From: Spirochaetia bacterium
GTDB lineage: Bacteria > Spirochaetota > Spirochaetia > Treponematales > Breznakiellaceae
DNA: 9,732 bases
Assembly (NCBI GenBank): GCA_025997795.1
Contig: BNVB01000075.1
Coordinates: 1 to 9,732, forward strand
Direction: 5' to 3'
The translations under genes and the position numbers were made by a program. The notes under the pieces were generated by a model. That model was not told the origin of the DNA. It saw only the letters and a list, made by a program, of their open reading frames with translations, and did no database searches. Below are positions 1 through 5,644 of this stretch, in pieces. The stretch's first letter is position 1, and each line of letters begins with the position of its first letter.

Positions 1-583
1 TGCCTCCGTGAACACCCAGAAAAAGGGTCAATTTTGAAGGAACGGCTATAGACGCCTGGGTCAGCGCGTCGACGGTTTCGCCGGATTTGAGATAGGCCAG
101 CGGCGTTGCGCCGGTAACGGTATCGGCCAGGCTTTTTAGAAAACCCTGGCCCGGCAGATTCCAGGTAGTCATGGCGGCGGGAAAACTCATCAGTAAAAAG
201 GCCCGTCCCGCAAGCGCGGGGTTAAACACATTGGCCCCGATGCCGCCAAAAAATTCCTTGACCACCACGGTGGCAAAGATCGCCCCCAGGGCGGCCATCC
301 ACAGCGGAATGGACGGCGGCAGTATCAGCGCCAGGAGCAGACCGGAAACCGCCGCAGAAAGATCCCCGCTCCGGTTTTCCTGCCCCGTGATCCGCCTGAA
401 TAAGGCTTCCCCTGCAACAGCGGCGGCAACCGAAACCAGTACTACTTCCAGGGCATGGATACCAAAGAGAACAATACCAAAAACCGTAAGCGGGGCCAGG
501 GCGATAAGCACATGGGCCATAATTGTCCGGGTACGGGTGAGGGTTCCGATATGGGGACTTGATCCCAAATAAAGTTCCGGCAT
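1..583 (-). CDS. rnfD: RnfD, membrane FMN subunit of the Rnf complex (partial, 3' end outside window)
   Basis: RnfD is an integral membrane subunit of the Rnf ferredoxin:NAD oxidoreductase, which couples electron transfer to Na+ or H+ transport. The first 194 codons are open from ATG at 583 to the left edge, without a stop. Visible family marks are several hydrophobic segments (about residues 22-58 and 77-108), the conserved stretch GGIGANVFNPALAGRAF at 113-129, and DTVTGATPL at 154-162. In RnfD/NqrB-type proteins the Thr of the (S/T)GAT motif, here Thr160, is the covalent FMN attachment residue. A full RnfD is usually about 310-350 residues, so roughly 60% is present. The start lies one base after the rnfC stop, and the rnfC end supplies a GAAGGTG-like ribosome site, so the two are translationally linked. 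rnfG, E, A and B would be expected beyond the left edge. Identification is firm. Confidence 0.93.
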   Translation of the reverse strand, partial: MPELYLGSSPHIGTLTRTRTIMAHVLIALAPLTVFGIVLFGIHALEVVLVSVAAAVAGEALFRRITGQENRSGDLSAAVSGLLLALILPPSIPLWMAALGAIFATVVVKEFFGGIGANVFNPALAGRAFLLMSFPAAMTTWNLPGQGFLKSLADTVTGATPLAYLKSGETVDALTQASIAVPSKLTLFLGVHGG

Positions 584-584
584 G

Positions 585-2069
585 TTACACCTTCTTCTCC
601 GCCTGGGCCTGCATCTGGGACATGGCCTTGGCAGCCCGCAGCCGCTGTTTGCCAACCCGGAAACGCTGAACCAGTTTGATCCGGGCGGGACAGACATAGG
701 AACAACTGCCGCACTCGACACAATCCATAAGCCCCGCCCGTACCGCTTCGTCCAGGTCTCCCGCTTCCAGGGCATTGTTCATAATTACCGGAGAAAGGCG
801 GCAGGAACAGTTCCGTATACAGCGGCTGCAGCGTATACAGGTTCCTTCGGCATCCGCGGGTTTTGGAATTGATGCCGCGGGTTTTGGAATTGATGCCGCG
901 GGTTTTGGAATGGGTGCCGCGGGTTTTGGAATTGATGCCGGCAGGGTTTCTTCCCGGGTCATCAAAATAATCCCCGAGGTATTTTTCTGAATGGGAATTG
1001 CCGCAGTAGGTACGGCGTTACCCATCATGGGACCGCCAAAAATAATCTTCCGCAGCCGGTTGTTGTCTATGTCCATAAAATCCCGGGGCAGGTCTGTAAT
1101 TAAGGTGCCGATGGGAGCCCGGATATTTTTTGGTTTTTTGCAGGCCCCGCCGGAAACGGTTAGGTCCCGGTCTACCAGGGGTTTACCCAAAGTAAAAGCT
1201 TCGGCAATGGCCGTCAGGGTTCCCACGTTTTGCACGATACAGTGGGCATCCATGGGAAGGCCCCCGGAAGGAACCTCCCGGTTTGCCAGGGCCTTGATCA
1301 ACATTTTTTCCCCGCCCTGGGGATACCGGGTACGGCAGAGGCCGATGGTAATGTCCAGGCCCTCGGAACTTACGCGGCTGTTGAGCCGGAGCTCCCGCTC
1401 TATCATGGGAATAAGAATGGCCTTGTTATCTTCCATGCCAATGACAGCCCGCTTTACCCCGGTAATCTTCATGATGATTGTAAGGCCTGTTATGAGGAGA
1501 TGAGGTTTTTCGGTCATCACCGCTTCATCGGTGGTAAGGTAAGGTTCGCACTCGGCGCCGTCTGCAATAATAAGGTCGATGATTTTTCCCGGCGGTGGGT
1601 TAAGTTTTACATGGGCGGGAAATCCCGCACCCCCCATGCCGGTAATGCCCGCATCCCGGATACGGCCCAGGGCTTCTTCTTTGGTACAAGTCCAGGGATC
1701 CAGCGGCGGCATAAACTGTTCGGCCGGAGCGGCGGCCCCGGCGCCTTCGGCTGAAGTTTCGGCTTCAATGATAATGCAGAGGCCATCGGTATTGTTGGAT
1801 TGGAGCCGGGGTTCTATCTTTTTGACCACCCCGGAAATGGAAGCGTGGACCGGCACCGTCATGGGGCCGGGATTAGCCCCGTCTGCAATTTTCTGGCCCC
1901 GGATAACATAATCCCCGGGATTAACCAGCGCTTTGTTAGGAGCGCCGAAATGCTGGTTAATGGGGATAACCACCTGGGACGGAAGCGGAACCAGCTCCAC
2001 CGGTTTACCTTCGGTAGCATGTTTGCGGGTAGGAAGTTTAAGCCCCCGCTTAAAAGTACTAACTGCCAT
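585..2069 (-). CDS. rnfC: RnfC, NADH/FMN-binding and 4Fe-4S subunit of the Rnf complex
   Basis: RnfC is the peripheral subunit that exchanges electrons with NAD(H) in the Rnf complex. The 494-residue protein has the full family layout: an N-terminal barrel-like domain (about 25-105), the nucleotide/FMN-site motif GMGGAGFP at 144-151, GAECEPYLT at 171-179, YPQGGEK at 249-255, and two ferredoxin-type clusters with Cys411/414/417/421 and Cys450/453/456/460. The first cluster reads CIRCSRCIRNCSCRLSP: the usual Pro after the fourth Cys is Ser, and an extra Cys423 follows. Residues 378-405 are four copies of a seven-residue unit (ASIPKPA, one API variant), which form a flexible linker just ahead of the clusters. 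The C-terminal tail is short compared with enterobacterial RnfC. The ATG at 2069 fits the family start and lies just downstream of a TTGACA box. The gene is first in the visible rnf operon and is followed one base later by rnfD. Confidence 0.95.
   Translation of the reverse strand: MAVSTFKRGLKLPTRKHATEGKPVELVPLPSQVVIPINQHFGAPNKALVNPGDYVIRGQKIADGANPGPMTVPVHASISGVVKKIEPRLQSNNTDGLCIIIEAETSAEGAGAAAPAEQFMPPLDPWTCTKEEALGRIRDAGITGMGGAGFPAHVKLNPPPGKIIDLIIADGAECEPYLTTDEAVMTEKPHLLITGLTIIMKITGVKRAVIGMEDNKAILIPMIERELRLNSRVSSEGLDITIGLCRTRYPQGGEKMLIKALANREVPSGGLPMDAHCIVQNVGTLTAIAEAFTLGKPLVDRDLTVSGGACKKPKNIRAPIGTLITDLPRDFMDIDNNRLRKIIFGGPMMGNAVPTAAIPIQKNTSGIILMTREETLPASIPKPAAPIPKPAASIPKPAASIPKPADAEGTCIRCSRCIRNCSCRLSPVIMNNALEAGDLDEAVRAGLMDCVECGSCSYVCPARIKLVQRFRVGKQRLRAAKAMSQMQAQAEKKV
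855..939 (-). repeat. 21-bp in-frame tandem repeat inside rnfC (four copies)
   Basis: Four head-to-tail 21-bp units, three identical over the core and one with a small change (GGGTGCC in place of GATGCC on the plus strand, around 911-918). Because 21 is a multiple of three, each unit adds exactly seven residues (ASIPKPA or API version) and copy number can change without breaking the frame. The encoded segment is Pro/Ala/Lys-rich and lies between the flavin/NAD part and the 4Fe-4S part of RnfC. Confidence 0.95.
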
Positions 2070-2077
2070 GTCTTTTT

Positions 2078-2106
2078 AACGTAACGTAAGAAAATGCTGC
2101 TGTCAA
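2078..2106 (-). promoter_or_regulatory. Possible sigma70-type promoter of the rnf operon
   Basis: On the minus strand a perfect TTGACA (2106-2101) is followed after 17 bases by TACGTT (2083-2078), a weak -10 match. Transcription would then begin only a few bases before the rnfC ATG at 2069, giving an almost leaderless mRNA. The only ribosome-site candidate, AAAAAGA, is poor. An alternative is that the TTGACA is chance and the true promoter lay further upstream, where the island now sits. Confidence 0.35.
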
Positions 2107-2133
2107 GGGCATTTAGGACAATTTAGCGCCGAC

Positions 2134-2491
2134 TTGCCCGTTCCCCATTTCAATGATATTCTAATAAATAAAAAGGCTGTAAGTAAGGTGACGGGCAAAA
2201 AGGAATTGTCAGAACGGGACATTATAACCAAACGTATCCTGCCGCATATCGTCAAGACCGGCTGGGATATTGAAACCCAAATACGGGAAGAAGTCTCTTT
2301 TAGTATTATTAGCGCTCCTTGACAAATATGCCAATGAAGGTATTGAAAACATTGAAGAGATGTCCATACTAAAAGCCCCGCCCCTTACTAACTATGGAAC
2401 ACCGGCGGAGATAATCGGCGCCTTTGGCGGTAAGGAAAATTACCTTAGGGCTATCCGGGAACTGGAAACGGAACTGTACAGGGCGGCGTGA
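2134..2491 (+). pseudogene. hsdR: Remnant of type I restriction subunit HsdR, internal bulk deleted
   Basis: HsdR is the ATP-driven translocase and nuclease subunit of type I restriction systems, usually about 800-1100 residues. Only its two ends remain. Frame 1 (open from TTG 2134; a GTG at 2188 after AAAAAGG is the likelier native start) encodes KELSERDIITKRILPHIVK and then GWDIETQIREEVSF, typical of the HsdR N-terminus. Frame 2, from about 2300 to the stop at 2489-2491, encodes LLDKYANEGIENIEEM, then GTPAEIIGAFGGKENYLRAI and a short tail, typical of the HsdR C-terminus. The join lies near 2295-2315 and is out of frame: frame 1 stops at 2320-2322. About nine tenths of the gene is therefore missing, including all helicase motifs and the nuclease core, so the product cannot restrict DNA. 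hsdM and hsdS are not in the window. Assignment rests on recognising the conserved ends by eye. Confidence 0.82.
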
Positions 2492-2497
2492 ATTACA

Positions 2498-2527
2498 TTG
2501 ACACGCTAAACGTATGTGTAGTAGTAT
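2498..2527 (+). promoter_or_regulatory. Possible sigma70-type promoter for the AlbA_2/DUF488 pair
   Basis: TTGACA at 2498-2503 is followed after 18 bases by TAGTAT (2522-2527), four of six matches to the -10 consensus. It lies just after the hsdR remnant stop and just before the GTG start at 2544, so the leader would be about 10 bases with GAGG (2533-2536) near its very start. Reasonable but unproven. Transcription might instead come from the old hsd promoter upstream. Confidence 0.35.
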
Positions 2528-2543
2528 TGACTGAGGATTCATA

Positions 2544-3980
2544 GTGAAAAGAAATTGCGGAATGAACGAACTGGAATTAAATTATATACTCGAACAGGGC
2601 GAAGATTACCGCACGGAATTCAAAGAGCAGTGTGCTAATCTGGACAGGGAAATGGTCGCCTTTGCCAATGGTTCAGGAGGTTTTATTTATCTTGGCATCA
2701 GCGACAATAACGAAATTACCGGTATTAAAGTAGATAACAAGCTGTTATCTCAAGTTCAGGACATTGCGCAAAATTGTGATCCTCCGATTAAGATTATTTC
2801 CCGAAAATATAAAAATATTCTTATCGTTGAGGTGCGCGAAGGGACGGATAAACCGTATCGCTGTGCTTCGGGATTTTATAATCGGGTCGGCCCAAATTCC
2901 CAAAAAATGAAGCGCGATGAAATAGTTGCCTTTGTTAAGTCGGAAGGAAAAATACGCTTTGATGAAATGGTAAACCGTAAGTTCAAAAAGAAAGATTTTG
3001 ATGAAGAAAAATTTGATAAATTCCTTAAGCTTGCAAATATCTCCAGGGTTATGGATACAGAAGTCATTTTGGAAAATCTTCATACTGCTGAAACACAGTT
3101 TGATACCTGCAGCTATTATAATACAGCAGTATTGTTTTTTGCAAAAAAGCTGGATAGCTATTTTTTCCATACCTGCGTAACATGCGCACTTTACAAAGGG
3201 TTGAATAAGGTTACTGTTCTGGACAGGAAAGATTTTAATAATGATATTGTTGATAGTATTGATAGTGCAATGGTTTTTCTTAAACGAAATCTAAACGTGC
3301 GCTACGAATTTGACGGTTCCCCTGCCCATAAGGAAATCCCGGAAATTCCATACGAAGCCCTGCGAGAAGCGGTGATCAACGCAGTTATACACCGGAATTA
3401 TTTTGAACAGGGCGCCAACATTATGGTCGAAATCTACGATGACCGTGTGGAAATTACCAGTCCCGGCGGATTGCCCAAGGGCCTAACAAAAGAAACTTTC
3501 GGTAAGCTCAGTGTACTTCGTAACCCAAATATTGCAAATTTGATGGAGCGTATTGAATATATCGAGAAAATGGGAACCGGCATTTTGCGTATGCAGCAGA
3601 TGTTATCCGAAGCTGGTTTGCCGCCTTTGCAGTATGAATTTATTGGAGAAGATCGGCCCCCGGATGGTCTGGGTTTTGTCCGAGCGGTATTTAGCCGGTT
3701 TTCGACCCAGCAAGTCATCCCGCAAGCTACCGACCAAGCTACCGACCAAGCTACCGACCAAGCTACCGACCAAGCTAAAGATGGTAGAATAAAGGGACTT
3801 CTTGCTTTTTGTTCTGAACCAAAAAGCAGAGCAGAAATGCAAGAATATCTTGGATTAAAGCATAGGCGATATTTTCGATTAGAAATACTGCAGCCTCTTC
3901 TTGATTCTGGTTTGCTCGTACCCACTATTCCCGACAAACCAAGCAGTCCCAATCAGAAATATGTGGCAAAGGGAAACTAA
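2544..3980 (+). CDS. AlbA_2 (Schlafen-type) putative regulator with GHKL-like ATP-binding domain and C-terminal winged helix
   Basis: A 478-residue protein with three parts. Residues about 18-130 match the AlbA_2/Schlafen-type domain (EFKE at 25-28, MVAFANGSGGFIYLGISD at 37-54, YNRVGPNSQKM at 112-122). Residues about 265-390 match the HATPase_c_4 type (EALREAVINAVIHRNY 271-286, IYDDRVEITSPGGLP 297-311, NPNIANLM 327-334, KMGTGI 342-347). Residues about 411-475 form a winged-helix-like end (RAEMQEYLGLKHRRYFR, IPDKPSSPNQKY). These proteins are often annotated as RecG-like regulators or ATP-binding proteins; a nucleic-acid-linked switch is plausible but substrate and target are unknown. Residues 395-410 are four ATDQ repeats. 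GTG 2544 is preferred over ATG 2562 because GAGG at 2533-2536 is well spaced. The stop abuts the next start, so the pair forms an operon. The A+T-rich composition contrasts with the flanks. Confidence 0.85.
   Translation: MKRNCGMNELELNYILEQGEDYRTEFKEQCANLDREMVAFANGSGGFIYLGISDNNEITGIKVDNKLLSQVQDIAQNCDPPIKIISRKYKNILIVEVREGTDKPYRCASGFYNRVGPNSQKMKRDEIVAFVKSEGKIRFDEMVNRKFKKKDFDEEKFDKFLKLANISRVMDTEVILENLHTAETQFDTCSYYNTAVLFFAKKLDSYFFHTCVTCALYKGLNKVTVLDRKDFNNDIVDSIDSAMVFLKRNLNVRYEFDGSPAHKEIPEIPYEALREAVINAVIHRNYFEQGANIMVEIYDDRVEITSPGGLPKGLTKETFGKLSVLRNPNIANLMERIEYIEKMGTGILRMQQMLSEAGLPPLQYEFIGEDRPPDGLGFVRAVFSRFSTQQVIPQATDQATDQATDQATDQAKDGRIKGLLAFCSEPKSRAEMQEYLGLKHRRYFRLEILQPLLDSGLLVPTIPDKPSSPNQKYVAKGN
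3723..3776 (+). repeat. 12-bp in-frame tandem repeat (four and a half copies)
   Basis: Perfect head-to-tail copies of CAAGCTACCGAC at 3723-3734, 3735-3746, 3747-3758 and 3759-3770, then a half copy CAAGCT. It encodes (QATD) repeated, read as ATDQ four times, in the hinge between the ATP-binding-like domain and the C-terminal winged helix. The unit is a multiple of three, so gain or loss of copies by slippage changes hinge length without a frameshift. Confidence 0.96.
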
Positions 3981-4863
3981 ATGAATTCGACATTACCGGT
4001 TTATAAACGGCAGCGTTTTCTCCTTTCTTTTATCAAGTCTATGGAAAAACCATCGACAGCTATAGACTTGCAGAAATTACTCTTCCTCTATTCACAACAT
4101 CAACAAAGTGATTTTTATGATTTTATACCCTATCTTTACGGCTGCTATTCTTTGCAAGCTGCCGAAGATGTAAATACCCTTGAACGAAACGGCTGGATTA
4201 CGAAGACGAATAATCTTATCCAATACAGGTTTCCCAATTCAAAGAAAGAAGCGGAATTGCCTTTTAGTGAAAATTATGTTTCCCCCAAAGAACGCGGCAA
4301 TACCTTTGGTCAAATTGGTCTATGAGCAGTATCCCTATTTTGCCATTAACAGCAAAATAACCCATGAGATTATGGATGAGCCGGGAATGTTCCGTATTGA
4401 AGAAATTAAAAAGAGCCTCATGAAAAATAACCAGGTATTATTTACTATAGGCTATGAAGGCATTTCCATAGAAAAGTACATTAATACCTTAATTCAGAAT
4501 GATATCCGGGTATTGTGCGATGTGCGCAGCAATCCCTTAAGCCGTAAATTCGGATTTTCTAAAAGTAATCTGCGGCACTATTTGAAAAACATCAATATAG
4601 AATACATTCATATTCCGGAGCTTGGTATTGTCTCTGAAAAAAGACAAAATCTTGAAAGCGATGCCGATTATGTTCATCTGTTTAAGAACTATGGAAAATC
4701 GCTATCGTCCAAGCAGGAATATCTTGAAAAAGTATACCAATTATTGTCTTCCAAAAAACGAATCGCCCTGACCTGTTTTGAGCACGATCCGGAACATTGC
4801 CATCGTCATGTTATAAGCAAGCGGATTGCGGAAATTTATAATATCACAACCGAGGATTTATAG
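3981..4863 (+). pseudogene. Two-domain DUF488 family protein, interrupted by a one-base frame change
   Basis: The first part (ATG 3981 to TGA 4323-4325, 114 codons) encodes an N-terminal domain beginning YKRQRFLLSFIKSM, then LQKLLFLYSQ and YDFIPYLYGCYSLQ. The second part continues in the next frame from about 4315 (LVYEQYPYFAINSKI) to the stop at 4861-4863 and carries the DUF488 domain: LFTIGYEGISIEKYI, RVLCDVRSNPLSRKFGFSK, HIPELGI, ALTCFEHDPEHCHRH. Together they resemble known proteins of about 290 residues with this domain order. The total span, 883 bases, is one more than a multiple of three, matching a one-base insertion (or two-base loss), probably near 4308-4320. Function of DUF488 is unknown. 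The ATG abuts the previous gene's TAA, with AAAGGGA as ribosome site, so it is the second gene of a coupled pair. Possible readings are a dead gene, a +1 frameshift, a sequencing error, or restart at ATG 4420 to make the DUF488 domain alone. Confidence 0.75.
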
Positions 4864-4901
4864 TGGAACGAAAACTGGTGTACATAACAGTAAAAACATA
4901 T

Positions 4902-4954
4902 CCCGCCTCCGCTAACTACCGCCCACCTCCGCTAACTTACCGCCGCCTCCGCTG
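4902..4954. repeat. 20-bp G/C-skewed tandem repeat at the island edge
   Basis: The octamer CCTCCGCT recurs at 4906-4913, 4926-4933 and 4946-4953, exactly 20 bases apart. The two inner spacers are near-identical (AACTACCGCCCA and AACTTACCGCCG). On the minus strand this gives GGAGGCGGCGG (4950-4940) and GGAGGTGGGCGG (4930-4919), each with four G-pairs separated by single bases. The repeat covers the last codons and stop of the zinc peptidase gene and encodes its QRRRR tail. Confidence 0.9.
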
Positions 4955-5629
4955 GGAAAGCAGTATCAGCCGGAGCAGACTCATCAGTGCGGTAAGGGCG
5001 CTGGCCACATAGGTCATGGCGGCGGCGGAAAGAACCTTCCGCACTCCCCGCAGTTCCTCGTCACTGAGTACCTGGTTTTGGGCCAGGATAGCCAGGGCCC
5101 GGGATGACGCATTAAATTCCACCGGCAGGGTAATAAGGTAAAAAAGCACCGCGCCGCCAAAGAGGATAATGCCCAGGTTAAGCAGCGTGGGGAACGACAT
5201 GGCAAGTCCCGCTATGGCAAGCCAGGGGCCGATGGTAGAACCGATGTTCGCTATGGGAACCAGGGCGCTCCGCAGTCCCAGGGGGCCGTAACCCCGTGCA
5301 TGCTGAATGGCGTGGCCTGTTTCGTGGGCGGCCACACCAACGGCGGCCAGTGACGATACGCCGTAGACCGGCTGGGAAAGGCGCAGGACATGGTGCCCCG
5401 GATCGTAGTGATCCGTCAGGGAGCCCCCTACCGGTTCTATCGTAACATTGGTAATGTTGTTTGCCTGCATTAAAAGCTGCGCCGCCTGGGCTCCGGTAAT
5501 TCCCCGGCCGCACCGCACCTGGGAATACTTGGCAAAGGTGGACTTTACCTTAAACTGCGCCCAAAGGGACAAGAGAATGGTGGGAACCACCAACACCAGA
5601 TAATAGGTATCAAAACCATAACCGTACAT
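4937..5629 (-). CDS. YugP-type membrane zinc metallopeptidase
   Basis: A 230-residue integral membrane protein of the neutral zinc metallopeptidase (Zn_peptidase_2, YugP-like) family; substrates of this family are largely unknown. The zinc motif is AAHETGHAIQHARGY at 100-114 (HExxH: His102, Glu103, His106), and the later LPVEFNASSRA (168-178) holds Glu171, the likely third ligand. Hydrophobic stretches near 9-23, 122-147, 150-170 and 203-224 suggest an N-terminal anchor plus helices around and after the active site. Length is normal for the family. The basic end QRRRR is encoded by a G-rich tandem repeat and may be a late addition. The ATG at 5629 lies 15 bases after the aminotransferase stop with only a weak ribosome site (TAGGGT), and the gene closes the visible pot operon. 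It converges with the DUF488 gene without an evident terminator. Confidence 0.88.
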   Translation of the reverse strand: MYGYGFDTYYLVLVVPTILLSLWAQFKVKSTFAKYSQVRCGRGITGAQAAQLLMQANNITNVTIEPVGGSLTDHYDPGHHVLRLSQPVYGVSSLAAVGVAAHETGHAIQHARGYGPLGLRSALVPIANIGSTIGPWLAIAGLAMSFPTLLNLGIILFGGAVLFYLITLPVEFNASSRALAILAQNQVLSDEELRGVRKVLSAAAMTYVASALTALMSLLRLILLSQRRRR

Positions 5630-5644
5630 GGTTTTAAGTATACC

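Noticed and set aside
855..939. CRISPR-like array
   Set aside because: The units are contiguous without spacers and are in frame within rnfC; the same applies to the repeats at 3723-3776 and 4902-4954.
991..1911. Several plus-strand open frames opposite rnfC
   Set aside because: rnfC is identified by motifs over its full length; these are complements without domains, ribosome sites or family likeness.
2270..2300. ATG at 2270 as the start of an independent small gene
   Set aside because: The sequence here is the HsdR N-terminus in another frame, and the downstream frame matches only the HsdR C-terminus, so it is a deletion scar and not a small gene.
3434..3952. Minus-strand open frame with repeated AWSV residues
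   Set aside because: Its repeat is only the complement of the 12-bp repeat in the AlbA_2 gene; the sense frame has the domain motifs.
4180..4314. Upstream part of the second DUF488 frame, starting at ATG 4180
   Set aside because: The family-like protein in this stretch is in the other frame; the residues from ATG 4180 to about 4314 are out-of-frame translation.
4864..4936. Bidirectional terminator between the convergent DUF488 and peptidase genes
   Set aside because: No inverted repeat with a T-run was found on either strand; only the direct G-rich repeat is present.
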